A stretch of DNA of 64,000 nucleotides from Nautilus pompilius (taxonomy: Eukaryota; Mollusca; Cephalopoda; Nautilida; Nautilidae). Within the stretch, counting starts at the first letter, position 1. The number at the start of each line of letters is the position of its first letter. Below are positions 1 through 19,200 of this stretch, piece by piece. Under the pieces are notes generated by a model, which saw only the letters and a program-made list of their open reading frames with translations, was not told where the DNA came from and searched no databases. Location: NCBI GenBank assembly GCA_018389105.1, contig JACATO010000606.1, positions 248,001-312,000 of the forward strand. Direction: 5' to 3'. The position numbers and the translations under genes were made by a program.

Positions 1-124
1 ATCTTTATCACTTAGCAACTATTCTTTGATGCGAGGATGAATTTTATACCAAGATTAATTCCTTTATGAGTGTTTTGACTACATCCTAAAAACTGGCTTT
101 TATTTCTTAATATTTTGAAAAAAG

Positions 125-410
125 GTATGGCCAAGTGGTCAGGCTACTGAACCCTGCCAAGGTTGATCCACAGCTGGGATTGGCTTGATTTGGTGTACCA
201 TCCTGGCATGGTTTCCTTTCACTCTTCTTCACCAGCTGGTTGTGTGTGGCTTTCCTTTGGGCTCTTTGGCTACCTGCCACATCTAAAGATAGTGACCTCT
301 AGTAGGGATTTCCCTGCTGTTGGAAGTATCGGGCCATTTGTGACACAGCAGATAACTGCGGCACTATGGTTCCTTACCAGGGTAGTCTCCAACATGAACT
401 GGTGAACAAT
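125..410 (+). repeat. tRNA-derived SINE-like repeat, old copy
   Basis: The head reads TGGCCAAGTGGTCAGGCTAC, which resembles a pol III A box. About 45 bp on there is a weak B-box-like stretch (GTTGATCCACAGC). A central part with CATGGTTTCCTTTC recurs in altered form at 10.7 kb and 54.3 kb, which suggests one family. The short reading frame here is incidental. The family name is unknown and the ends are approximate. Confidence 0.4.
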
Positions 411-530
411 TTTTTTAAATTTACCAAAGATATATAATTAGGTTTTTGGTAAGAAAAATCGACTTCACTATAATTTAATTCAAAGAAAATATAAGTAGTA
501 AAAATACATAAAATTTCATCAAATAAAATA

Positions 531-5257
<4,727 letters not shown>

Positions 5258-6654
5258 TGCTAATCTATAGTATTGAAGTGATATTATTTTGGCAGGTATA
5301 TTGCTCTTTTGTAGTATAAAATTATTGTGAATATAGATTGCATTTTCTTTTCTGTTGTAATTTTCTGAACATAACCAAAAAAGAAAGAAATTTACTGTAC
5401 GGGATCTTGATTGTTTTTTTTGTTTTAACCTGTCCTCCTCACTGTCATAGGTGCACACCAACAAACAAAAACATCGGCTGTTATCTTAACCTTTTCATGA
5501 TGGATTTAATGTTTACGCTGTTTAAATTTCTTGGACTGCCACTACCTGTACACAGCCATCAACCCGTGTGCCCGTGCGCACTCATCATTTCCACAACCCT
5601 AACCACTGCCCTCGTCAATTTCATGCTTTTTATTTTTACATATCAAACAGGAAAAAATTTTTTTTTTTTTGGTCATCTGTGTTAAAGGATACTGATGATA
5701 TAGTCTGTAAAATGTTCACGCTGATGTTTCAAGTCTTCCCCTCTGCCTCCAACAACCAGCATCAGATTTAGTTAATACCGATCACACAGTGGTTAATGGT
5801 GACGTGGTGGTCTGATATGTTTATAAACAGCTGGTCATCTGAAAGCTGTTGGGATGAAATGAAGGCCGTATACTCTCTCATAAAGCTAAATATCCCAGCC
5901 ACCCCGACTACCTGTGTTTATACAGAAACGATGCTGGTTAGGCTGTTACCATTGAGAATCTTAAACCAAGGCAGTACTTAATTTTAAAATAAATAAGATA
6001 GAAGTATTTTAAATCAGTACTTTTGTTTTACTAATTAAAAATATTTTATTATACTATGCATTGCAAAAAAAATTCAATGAACATGCAAATTTCAAATTTT
6101 ATTCATAAAATACATTGTAAAAGGAAACTCGAAAGAGGTTTTTATATAACTAAGGAAAAATATTTCAATAAATTCTATGTTATACATACATATAAACAAT
6201 TGCTAGAAATTTTAGGTATCTTTTACATGAAATAGATTTTGATAGAAATAACCTTTATTTTTCATATGAAATAATTTTTAAAATATATTTGCTTATCAAA
6301 GAAACCTCTGTATATTTGTAAATTTTTTTCTTAAATGTTCTAAAACAAACATCTTTTAGTATCATAGCTACTAACAAGACTAATTGCTAATTGCTTTTAT
6401 TGCACTGAAGAGTTTTGAAAACTTGTAAATGTTTTTTTTTTTTTTTTTTTTGTGAAATGTTAGATATTTAAATCACTTTCTTTTATTAAAAAAAAAAAGG
6501 GTTACTACCTTTCTAGATAATGTTTACAATGAAACGTTTCTGGTGGAATCAAAATGTATTCTCCACATAAAAGTATAGTTTCTCAAAGTTTACCAGAGAG
6601 AAGAAAAAAATGGGAGGGTAAAAAAAAGGAAGAGGATAACTTGGCAACAGTTGT
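5258..6654 (+). other. NDUFV2 3' UTR and the gap between convergent genes
   Basis: AT-rich DNA after the NDUFV2 stop. An AATAAA at about 5988 and another near 6169 are candidate poly(A) signals. No other coding signal is seen; the small frames here lack family features. The convergent RNase L-like gene ends at 6655, so the two 3' ends are about 1.4 kb apart and their UTRs may overlap. Confidence 0.5.
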
Positions 6655-9617
6655 TTAATAGAATGGTTGATAACATGGGCGAATTTTTCTGTCTGATTGC
6701 TTGATTGCATGATACACTGCCATGAAGACTCCGGGGAATTTGCTCATGAAATACTTGCATGGATCATCGAGGAAATCTCTGACTTCTAGACTCCTTTTTG
6801 GAAAGAAAAATGAAAAAAACAGCTTATGTTGAGGTGACTGGTACATGACCTGATGCCAAACAGATTTTAAATGAAAATACCACAATTTGTTTTTTCTTCT
6901 AAAAGAATCATTGAATCCTGCTGTTGAATGCTTAATTTATTCTATCCAAGGGAATTTTAGTAAAGTTAAAATATGTATTGACTGACTCCACAGCTCTCCT
7001 GTCAAGAAGACCATAAATAACTTTGTGTGAGTCATAGTTATGCTATTTGGTGTGTAAACCTCACCACTATTTATACTCATGTCAAAGGCACTAAAAAAAA
7101 AAAACAAAAACGAATGGTCTCCGAAAAATGATTTCTTACATCTTTTGATTTTAGCATGATATCAAATCATAGATGTTAAAACCATGCAGACTTCAGTGTT
7201 CCTTTATAATACATACATGCACTACAGAATTCATGATGCATCAGTAAACTGCATATGACAACAACAATGTTATCTACATGGAAGGCAGAACTTGTTGGTA
7301 AGAGTTATTTCCCTTGGCCTAATTAGTGAAAGAAGTTTTGTTTTTATGACAAAAATTTGGTATAACAGCATTAAGCAAAAAATAAAAACTTTTGAAAGCA
7401 TTTTAACCACTTTCCATCTCAAAGTTGTTGCTCATCTTTGCTGTTAGGTGGATATTGTGGTAGAGAAGATGCATCTGCTTTAAACCTTTATCAGTCGGAT
7501 TAGTTTTTATAGTGAAGTAAAACACTTATGGCTTTTAATATGTAGGTGGAGGATGGTTTTTTAAAGCTGATTTGTTAGTTGTTCAAAAACTATCAGTAGC
7601 CTCATTCATAATGATAATATGCTAATTTTTTTAGAAGTTTGATGACTAATGCAGGGAGAAAATTAATTTTGAGAAGGAAATATAAATATTTCGACAAAAC
7701 CAGACTGGCACTCAAGTGTATTAGAAAGGCAAATCTCATTGTTTAGTTAATGCCAAGCAAACAGGAGACTGGATTTAAGAAGTATTTCCTTGCTGTGTGT
7801 AAATATGAAGATAGAGATTTAAGAATTATTCTGTCTGGAACAGCACTTTGGTACCATTATTGAATGAGATTTTTAGGATAGCAGTTCTCAGTGTGACTTT
7901 TCAATGATAAGTTCTTGCGACACCAACTTCCAGTGCTATCAGTAGGCATGACGTACCCAAAGTATAGGGGTCTGGTGAGGGGGGGGGTACCCCGGAATGT
8001 TTTGAAAAAATGCATCTTGAGGTGTTGGTGGCTGGCTGGTTTTGTGAGCAATGCACTGGTGTAGATTATATCATGAAAAATAGGGTGTTGGTCAGGGGTA
8101 CGGAAAAGAAATAACAGATGTGGTTTACTATGGGGGGGGTGAGTTTGTAATTTAAAAGATGAAGGTTTTAGATTTGATGCTTAAAAAATTAAGTTTTAGT
8201 GCATTTGACATGCAGACTAATTGATTAAATTAATGACTTGTGTGCATGTTTTTAAATGTGAGTTTGAAAAGTAATGTACATTAAATGTTAAAAGAAAGAA
8301 AAAATAGTGAGGAAAACAGTTTTCTGAACAAATCAAGAACATTTATTATTCTAGAATTTGTCTAATTTTTACTGGAATTAAAACTGCATATTTAGATATG
8401 CATGCATACATACGAAACACATCAGATTCCATTACTTAATTTCTTTAGGCTTATTGCATATGAATATAGTATAACCACAGCATTTCCACAAATGTTTATC
8501 ATCTGAAAGCCAGTCTAGTTATTATAAGGCAGAAAGCTGTCATGGCTTATATAGGTCTAAATCATTGCTTTACTAAACAATATCAAGTATTCATTACTTG
8601 TTACAATGTGAAAATGCCCTTTTAAGATAGTAGGGCCAATGAAAAGCAGCCAAATTGTGCATGTGGTGGGTTAGGAGAAAAGTTCTGGACTTGTCGTATC
8701 TTCAGTAAATTCACAGTTGCTATTCCTGATGAAAATTAACAATGCCCAACCACTGCATTTTTTATTTTTTAGATTTGCAGACGGATTTATATAAGTTCAG
8801 TGGTTCTGTAGGTGAGCTGAGATAAATGAAGATCAAAAGAAGCCTGTACTTACATTGTATCAAAGTGTAGGCACGTGTTGTAGATGAAAAGCACCAGTTC
8901 AGCTAAAGTGTTCTTGTACTGTCTGAATGGCCTCATCTCTTTCATGAGAGATTCGTCAATGATGGAAGCCTAGCACGTTCAAAATACTTGGATTAGTATT
9001 GTTGTTGTTTTTCTTTATTTTTTAGCAAAATTTGAAAAGTTTGGCAATATTCTAACAACGGTCCCTCTGTTCTTAGTAAAATAAAGCAATTCAGAAGCCT
9101 CTGTTCACAAAATCTTTGTTTATCTCAACACTACAGTGAAATGCAGTCATCTATCATCCCATATATTTCCATCCTATTGTGAAAGAATTAGTCTGATCTT
9201 TAGTTCTGTTTATAATAAGTTAAGGGAACTTCGTTAGGGACGTGTTGCTTTAGCTAGCGACTGCAGATGTAACACTTTGGATGATGGCTTTGTTTCTCTG
9301 TACCTTCTCACCTCTTGAGGGGGGAGCTCTGGTGTTCCGCCCGCCTGTAAGCGGTAATGTTGAGAATCGAAGCAACATTTAGAAAGGCTTTATTTGCTAC
9401 GGTTTGGGGAAGGAATGCCTATGAACTTCTTCAGTCTTTAAGAACAGAGGTTCTAGAAACTCAATCCACTCAGTTTCAATTTGTTTTGTATTTGTATCAT
9501 TTATAATAAAAAAAAAAAGATAATTCTTTAGTTACCCAGTCTCCACCACTACTGAGGTAGGCGGTGTTGTTCAGAATATCAATCATTGTCGTCCCATCTG
9601 TTCCAATCAAACCAGCC
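6655..9617 (-). CDS. KEN ribonuclease module of the RNase L-like gene, exons 15-17
   Basis: Exons 9617-9536, 8969-8854 and 6793-6655. KEN is the dimerising RNase fold shared by IRE1 and RNase L. The sequence runs LSSGGDW / ASIIDESLMKEMRPF / LAELVLFIYNTCLHF / SLEVRDFLDDPCKYFMSKFP / GVFMAVYHAIKQSD and ends RPCYQPFY. Aligned by eye to human RNase L (numbers from memory), W632 matches Trp1536, D661 matches Glu1560, R667 matches Tyr1566, N668 matches Asn1567 and H672 matches His1571. The catalytic His is present but the active-site Arg is Tyr and the Asp is Glu, so activity may be altered or absent. The C terminus stops just after KEN, close to the IRE1 end. Confidence 0.9.
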
Positions 9618-12600
9618 CTGGCAAAATTGAAAAAAACAGCTTGTTTATAATCAGAGGAATCTGTGACGATCACCTTTATAGAAAAATTTTTAAAATTATA
9701 AACAGTCGCCGCATTTTTTGAGTTAAATATTGCTGCCAGAGAAGTAAAATCTTGCTACATTGAAATCTAGAGAATCACAAAGCTAGTCTGCGGTAACCGA
9801 AAACCCCTAAAAGAGACAAAAATGTCTGAGAAGTCCCTGTTTGTTTGTTTGTCTGTTCACTAAGGGTGCACCTACCTACCTTGTTTTGGTTATTTTTTTA
9901 AAATTGAAATTAAAAATGAAAATTCCATCATATATTTCTGCTAATGCTGTTATGTGCCTGGTCCGGTGTTCTTGGTTGGCTGTCGTGTCAGATAAGGTGC
10001 TGGGACCCTGTTACTCAGCCAGCTGAACTTCAGATGTTTCAGAATTTGAAAATCAGAAGGTGAAAATATTCTTAATGCTGAAATTTCATTTATTTAAATT
10101 CATGACGGGTATAAATTGATTGGAGGGAGCACTAATGTTTGTAATATACAACAAAATTTACTACATGTTGGCTATGCTTCTCTGAGGACTGACACCAGCT
10201 TCAGATGTTAAAAAAACAACTAAACCAGCTTTAACTGGTCAAGAGATGTACTGTCAGAGCCATGAAAGGGTTGATTTTGTCATTTCTCAATCAGAGAGAG
10301 GTAGGAAAAACAGAAGGCTCTCTCTTTCTGACATTCTGTTATACAGTTAAACGGTTACCAACTGGTGCTGAGTACTGTAAAGCAATTTTATTTTGAAAAG
10401 CAACTCTTGTTTGAAAAATGACCAATTGTTCATGATGGTAAACGATTCTAGTAAATCAGCCTTTAAATGTATTTTATATATGGTTCCAGGTGGAAAAGAA
10501 AAATAAACTTCATAACTGGATATTCAAACTAAGAGAGTTTATAAGATTTCTCTGTCAGTATCTTTAGCCTCAGGTGTGCTTGGTCAGTTCTGATGCAGTC
10601 TAAATTTTGTGATTATTTAGATTTTGGCATGATGGAGGTGAGATTATTATTAAGTGGCCTGTGGTTTTGGTACTCGGCTGTTATGGTTGAGGGCTCGTGT
10701 TTGCATCCCTAGTCAGAAATGGTTCAGTTTTTGGCTGGCCACGTGGTTTCCTCCTCCCAAATCTAAAAATGAAGAGTTTCTAGTAGAGCTTTCTGTGTGC
10801 ATGGTGGAAGTTCTGTGAGTTGCTCGCACCTTGACCATTGCTCGTCACCAGGGCAGCCTTTCCAGCTTGCTGCTCCGAGATGTCCCTAGACCTCGGATTT
10901 CAAGGATATTTAAGTTTTGAGAGAGAGAACTTGGCAGAAAGCCACAAAAGAGAAAAATATAATTTTGATCATAAAATAAAAAAAAAAAAAAATTGCTGAA
11001 AACATCTGACAATTACTTTTAAAAATATAATGCTTGTGACTTTAGAATATGCAAGTAAACACTGAGAGCAGCAGGGTTTGTGTACCTGAGAGCCTGATCT
11101 GACCTGGAAAAGTGAATGTGAGCTGGTAAAATAAAGTGGCTACAGATCGTGGTGACCCTGTATTCCTCAGTTAAGAGCCAAATGCTTATTTGGTTTTCTG
11201 TTCTGTGCCTTCAACAAGAGAATATATGGATTTCTTTATAGTGTGACTGTTCACTGGTTCTACTAACTTACCCTGCTTTCATATCTCTCAAGACATCAGA
11301 ACCCGAAATCAGTACAAAACGAAACCTTTTTTCATCAGCCCAGAAGTATGGATGTCTGAAAGAAAAAACATATATATGATGAATTTAACTAATTTCTAAA
11401 TCAGTAGTTATGCAGCAACCTGTGTAAATGCTGAGAATTTTATTGAAGGAAGGTGTTCTTCCCTGTATCCAATTGCATTTTTATTAGTTAAATGTTTTAA
11501 AGCACAATGGAGGGAAATTATGCTCGTTATGGTCACCTTATACTGTGAGGACCGCAACGCTTACCCAAGAACTTCATCTACCGTGGGTCTCAGCGAGGGG
11601 AGGTAGGTCAGCATTCCTCTGATCAAGTCGTTGGCTTCTTCGCCTACATGCTTTAATTTGTTCCAGTTCTGCAAGATGTTGCTCTCAATTTCGTAAACGT
11701 TTTTCCCGAATGGATGCTTGCCTCCAGTCATGATGTAATGAGCGAGCATGCCAGCGATCTGCGGGTACACAAACTAAGTACTGTTAGGTTGTAGACTAAC
11801 AAGGAAGCCAATTTTTTGGGAGAGAAATAAAGAATGTGGCGGGTGGCATGCAGGGAGAATTACGTTAAATGTGAAACTGCAGATGAAACCTTGAGAGAGC
11901 ATAGCAACCCAGTTTCTTGATGAGCTGCTGCTCTTCCTTACTGTTAATTGGTGCCCATGATAGAAAGTCATATGTGGGGCAGGGAAGCTTTTTAAAACTT
12001 CCATAAAGCTCCTCTAGCTTAGCTTATAAAATATCTTTTGCCTCTACTTTCTAGTTGGCAAAATGTTCAAGGCAGATACTATATGGTTGCCAAACCAAAA
12101 ATGCCAATGCTGTGTGATATTTCATTAAAGACCGATTTATCTTTTAACCATAACCTCTTATGACGTGTGATGTGTCGCTAGTATTTAAAAAAACAAATTT
12201 AAAAAAATACCCCTATCTCTATGCATTCCTTGTCAGGGAAGATTTTAGAAGCATAATCCTGTTACCAGGAAAGTATCTGGGTAACCAAAGTTGTTTTGAC
12301 TTCTAACAGAGATTATGTGTACTATTAATGATACTCCTAGTCAGTTTACCTTCCAAGATATTTACAGCACATCCTTTGCACAGGTTTGGATTCCAGATAT
12401 GGAAAATTACTGAATAAGGGGATTTAACATACATATTATCCTCTAATTTTACCACCACCACCCTCAATCTAGTACTGTCTTTTGTGGTAGCACTGGGGAT
12501 GTTGGAATAAACCCATTTAATTCTCTAGTAGCATTTAACTCTGTCTTAGGCTGAAACGTGTATTTGTCGCACTTGACGTTAACACTGTTAAAGGCATAAT

Positions 12601-13228
12601 GCATTTAGGCAAAGAAAGAAAAGAAATCCTTAGCAATTTTCACTTGGTAGGTTGTCCATACTGCCTTTACTGGTTTAGTTGCCACAAGGTTCCCAATGAA
12701 TAGAGATTTTGATTTATTACATTGCTCCCCCTTTTTTTTGTCATTCAGCTGTTCTGAAACTTCAGTCAGTATGATTTCAGATTGTACTTTAATGTAACTG
12801 ATACATTGGGTTTTCTTTAACAATAGCTAAAAAATTGAATTTACCTGTATGTCAGATTGAAAGGTATAGTTATTTTCATCTCCTGAAGCAAGGACCTCAT
12901 ATGGTCGCCAACATCTGGCACTCACTGAAATCAGGTGATAAAAACTGCTCAACTTTGTTTAACACATCGTTTCAAATATTTTGATACCTGCATTTCTTCA
13001 TGGTAAGCCAGTTGGTTTCATATCTATTTAAGTACCTTTTTCTATACTGATTTAATTACATAATGTTACTTATCTGTTACAGTTTTGCATTAATCCAAAA
13101 GAAGGAAGAAAAATGAAAAGAAAAATTGGAAAACAAATTTGCATATTTTGCAGACATTTAAAGTCTGTGGTCAGCTGTAGGATCTAATTCAGTGTAAGTA
13201 GGAAAACTTGGCCTTTCAATGTTAATAC

Positions 13229-13281
<53 letters not shown>

Positions 13282-16200
13282 CTATTGGTTTGCCATTTTA
13301 CATGAATTGAGGTGTAAATTCTTTCACTTTTCCTATTTTATTTTTATATTGTTTGTTGAAAATAGAAGAAAGATACAAATTTGTACCTTTTATACTGCAT
13401 TTCAAATGGTAGTAATCAAAACAGCAGTAACTGAAATATATTGTTTATTCCTAACCAGCTGGGTACCTGGCACTGCATGGGGGGAAGGCTTTTATAAAAA
13501 AGGGTATTTTATCAATTAGAAGAACAGAAACTTTATTTGTTTAAACACAATCATTGAATGAACATTGAGTTGATGCTAATGACACATGTCTTAATATTTT
13601 ATAAGCTGTAGACTTAAACTTAACTTTGCTGCATAAGAACCCAGTTTATTTCTATCTTGGTAAAAAAAGAAGCACGAGAAAACACAGGCTTTTTAAAATT
13701 GCATAATGGTTATGTTTCAGCTGACTTATCTAGGAATCTGAAAAAGTACCTGACCAATATAGGGCTGGCTTATAAGATGATGACAAACCTGTAGCAAAAT
13801 ACTAAATGAATTTTTATACTTATTTTTCAAAGTTAAACTGTGTATGATATCCAGACCTGTTGCTGATGGCTTTCAAGGCCAACTGTTGAAAAATCAAAAT
13901 CCACAGTCACTTCTGAGTTGAATGAGCACCATGATGCTGTAGTAACTCTGAACCTTGAAAGGTGGCCTTCGTTGGTCTTTGAGGCCAGGCTCTGGTACCC
14001 TTGGATCCTGCCTTTGATCCTGAGGCACCCTCATTATAGCTTGAGGCTGCTGGGTCACCTATTTTTTGAATGAGTACAGTGAACTCTAACTGTAGTCAAT
14101 AAGGCTTTTGAAAAGTGGCCTCAAAATGGCCTTCAGGGCCCACGTGCAGTAGCTTAAAACCCTGCCCAGATTCCGAAGTACCTACATCCAAAAATTGTGG
14201 CCTCTAGATGCTACAGTTCAGCCATGAAAGAGTAACAAACAAACACCTGAAAACATGTCTCTAATAAACATTAAAATAAGACAGAAATGCTGCAGAACAG
14301 TCTGAAGCATATTTCAATATTTCTAAGGAGACTAATAATCTTTAACTTTGAAAATTTTTTTTTAATTCTTGAAATACAAAATTATGCTCATTTTTGCCAA
14401 TTGAAACTTTTTTGATGGATAGTCTTTTTAGTTGAAAGAAAAGCTAATTAATTAATGAGAAATTTCTGCCTGTGTATCTTTATGATGGTAAGTATCAAGC
14501 AATGTGTGTCGGCAAGAGAAGGCCAAACCTACAAAACTCACCTAAGGGCAGAGATGTAGCACAGAGTTCTTTCTGAATTTGGTCATAGGGATGGCGCATA
14601 CCATAGTCTGTAAGCAGCAGTTTACCTGACTCCTCAATGAGAATGTTTTGTGGCTTTTAAGAAAAAGAAAACACTGACAATAATTACAGAACTAGTAGAT
14701 ATGATGGTAAGTGTTAGGTGAATGGGAAACTTTAATGTAACGTGGGAGGTTAGAAAAGCCCTAATCTAAGAAGGCAAGAATAACAATGCCCTCTTGAAAA
14801 ATGCCTGGTCTAAAGAGATCTAGGCTGAAGCTAGATAAGTGGTGGTAGTAGTATTTCCTTTCCTAGTCATGTCGGTGACTGGAAAAGGAAAGTAGGGATT
14901 TGTGATTGGTCAGATTACTGTGAATAGGGCAATCATAGGATGCTCTCATGGATTTCACTTCCCACCCCCTCCAAAAAAGAAAAAGTTCTTTGGTGATTAG
15001 AAAAAAAGAATTTACCATAAAAGAAATAAAATTATAACAAAAAGCAACCCAATTAAGGATTGCTATGTCAAGAGGAGACAGAATTTAGGAAGTTCTAACA
15101 TAGAAACACACCAAATCAAGTAGTTCAAGTGATGGAGTTTTAAGGTAAGAAGAATTAAGATTGAGATGACATAACCTGAAAAAGTTATGAGATTGGGACC
15201 CTGATTCCAGATTATAGATTTTAAAACATGCTGAGATAGAAGCAGAGAACAGACCTTAGCAGGATGAACTTATGGAGTTGTGAAAAGAAAACAAGTTGGT
15301 GTTAAACTTAAGAAACAAAATTAGGGAGTCACAGCATGAAGGGACTGTAACTTGAGAAGAGAAGGTTGGAGAATGGTTATTCCGATAAAAGATGATAACT
15401 GTAAAAATGGGTTAGCTCTAATGGATGGGAACTCTCAAAACAAATCCTTAATGACTTCTCATGAAAGTCTGCATTATCTGGAATTCTTGGGCTCTAAAGT
15501 TTTACTGACAAAAAAAAATCATGGATACAGGGATAAGTCACTTTGTATTTGGAACCTGAACTCACCTTTAATCTGCCATGTAGGATGTTACTGTTGTGAA
15601 GAAACTTCAGTCCTCTGAGCATTTGCCACACCAGGCGGCTGGCTGTGATTCTGTCAAACATCTGGTCACTTTTCAGCAGCTCCATGTATTCGGATAGTGT
15701 GTACTCACACAGGTCCATGGCCAGCAGTAGAAACTTCTTCATCACTGCTATTGCCTATATAAACCAGCAGAGAAGATTACCAAAACCTCTAGGGCTAAAC
15801 CAATCAACAACAATGTCAATGTACTGAAAAAAAAAAAAAACAGAGCTTTTATTTTAATTAATTTTTATATGTAATCATCATAAGTGCCATTATTGCTATG
15901 CATATTACTCCTACACACACACAGACAGACAGAGAGAGAGAGAGAGAGCTAGTAGATCTTGTTGAAAATTAGATTTTGATGAAAGTACATCAAGACGTAT
16001 TTGAATGCTGCACCCCAGAGCACATTCATTTTTTTACCGTATTCATGCCTCCAAGTTTAATCTTTAGGGAAAAAAGGTTCATTTGTACAGCAATCTTTAG
16101 AACTTTGCTCAATGGCATCGATTCTGGAGGTGCAACTGGTGCACTTGAACTCCAATGTTTTCAGATAGTCCAAAAGGTATGTTTTGCACTCCAAAAATAA

Positions 16201-19200
16201 ATTGCTTTTAATAATTTTATTCTTTTTTTGAAATCATAAGTACCAAACTCACTTTTCACTGCTGGCACAATTCCATGTTTCATGATTTTAAATAATGTAA
16301 TAATGTATGTAAGGTATAACCTATTGACATCCCTTTTATGGTGATGGTTATATCACTCTCTTGGGTCACAGTGACCCAGGTGGCTATTCCACAAAAGAGA
16401 AGATTGGTTGGCCAAACAAAGGAATGGAGATGGAAGTAGCCTTTGTTCAAATAGCCCTGGGCCCATGCAGATGTGAAATTGGACTATTGTGTAACATTGG
16501 CATAAAGTGGGAGGTGCAAGAGACATTGCCAGGAGCGAAACAGATGTGCAAGGGAGATTGGCATCAGTTCTAACTCCACCGCATGTTCACTGAACGCTGA
16601 CTGCCTGAAGGGCAAAGACCAGACCAGAGATTGCCAGTCTTAAGAGACGTTTGAACTCACTGCTGAAGAGATCCTTCCCCGCCGAAGCAGATTGAATCAG
16701 TTGCTTCCTCCTATTTGACAGATCATGTGCATCCCAGCTGTCTTATCATAACTGTTCAGGCCAGCACAGAGAGATAAACAGCCTCAAAGACATTCAAGAA
16801 GTTCTGTAAAAAAGGTTAATCCACTCACTGATCTTGTAATCACATCAGTATTAGTTCAATATTTTTTGTGATGTGTAATAACACTGTTGATTTATTCAAA
16901 CTGTGCTTTGTTTTGTTTTAAAGAAAATTAATCATATCACCATATCTGAAAAGGCTTTTTAAAAATTATATTTTATAATTTTATGGGATGAAGCATTCAC
17001 TGACTTTTTTTCAGAAGTGATCCACGGAAAGTCTAAAATGTCAAATAGTTTAGAAGCACCTTGCTCTTCACTTTCTACTTCAGCTTCCATTCACAAAATT
17101 CCAACTAACCCAACTCTTGGGTCTAATTTATCAAACCCAAGGATGGTATTCCCACAATAAACAGAAGTGAATGATTTTATGGCTAGAATTTGATATTGCA
17201 AAAAATGTTGCTTTCTGTTATCTATGCTGGCAAATATCAGAGCTCAGTATCAAGGTTCTGTCAGAGTCAGGTGATGCATTTACCAAGAAAAGGTTTTAAC
17301 TTGTAGAACGAAGCCCAGGAACTTATGCATGGTCATGAAAAATGTTGTACCCATAATTATGCCCCATATAAATTCCAATGTCTGGTGTCAAATATGAATA
17401 TTCAGGATCAGCTAAGCTCGTGGCATGATTCCGAAAGAAAACTTGCAACAAAGTGCCCTCACTGAAATATCTACATCTCTATAATTTCTCACAAGACAAA
17501 AAAAAATTACCTGCTTGGGGGGGAGATGATGCTAATTTAAATTTCAAACAATTACTCAAGCTTTATACAAATGATAATGGTGTTTTAATGCACTGGCTAA
17601 ATAAGAAGACTACATGGAAGTCACCAGAAATTCGAAACTAGATCCTGAAACTTATGGTCCACTCATTATTACAAATATTTGGCAAACTTATGAAGGAAAG
17701 TAAGTTATATTCTATAATGGAAGATAAGCCAGCAAAAACAAAGTAGTGAACAGATGAGCATTATGGTGAGAGCTGTTTCTCAAAATTTTTAAGTGAGTAA
17801 ATGCATTCAAGATTTTATGCTCTTGAAAGATGTGATGCAAAAATCCTCACTGAAAAAATTCTGGGCCACTATTTCCCATTTCAGTTTAGATATTTTATTC
17901 TTGGACAATGTTATGATGGTGAATCAGCAGCCATAAGTAGACAGTGGGGTGGCAAAGTGAATTCAAGGCACAGAGTCTCAGATTTTGGCAACACATTGTC
18001 AGATGCACTCGCTCAACTTCACAGTTCAAGATACTGTTTCCCAAATTTCATTAATGTTAGATTACTTAAATCTTGCTAACAATCTGATAAACGTTTTGAG
18101 ACAGTCCTAAGCACTGATACTGGATATAAAGTTTCCCTAGAAATTATCTGCTCCAAAGGTCATACGGGCTGCTGCGTCCCATTAGATTTACAATGTAATT
18201 CCATTCATTGGTTTGTATTCATGAACAAATACCTGTGTTATTTTTTTTTACTTGACCTGAAGTTGAAACTGGATCAATTGACTATAAAGTAAAATCAACT
18301 GCAAATGGCTACATGAAGGAATTCAGTGACTTTGAATTCTACATCATGTTGGTTATTGCTACCAAAATATCTGAGCTGACTGATATCTTTAACAAACAGC
18401 TACAGAGTTCTACTATTTCTGCTGGAGAAGGAATGAAAATGTTAATTCACAGAAGTTAGTCTTCATAAAATGAAATCAGAGTTTTCTTTTTTCATTTGGG
18501 ATTCAGCAATAAGTTTTGTGATGTAGATGACCCAAGAATTCCTTGATGAAATGTCCTGAAAGATATTGGGCTGGTATCAGTGATGGAGACTATACTACTG
18601 ATTACTGTTTTTCCAAATCTAATTATGGATAATACAATTTCTTGTTTGAGCAGAAAAATTGAAAACAAAAGTATCTCTATCTATCCTGCAACCAACAGAA
18701 AAAATCTTACAATTGCCTGGGATGATGGTGGTATCCCCAATGCTAATGTCAACAATATAATGGGGCATTACGGTTAGTGGCATCGATTCTTGCTGTCTGA
18801 TTGCATAGTTGCAATCGGGTTGGGGGGGTAAACATAAAGGATACAGACTGTAGTGGAAGTGAGAACCTGAAATCAGTCTTGACAAAAAAATGGTTTTGGG
18901 AGGCAATCAAATTGTGCTCATTGTCTCTTGTGAATCCGACCTTAGTAGCAACACATGAAAGAAGTTTCTTGCATCTATGATGTGTGAAAAATTATCTACG
19001 ATCCAACCTGACTCAAGCCAAAGTTAGCCATCATTCATTCCTAGTAGATGTGTACAAAGTTGATGCACTAGACCTCAACGAGCTGATACAGCAAATTTAA
19101 AAATGAGATGTGAAGAAATGCATTTCTTTTAAAATCACCTTGAACACTGAGTGAAGATTTACAAAAACACTAATTTTGGGGCTGGTGGGATTTAAAATCA

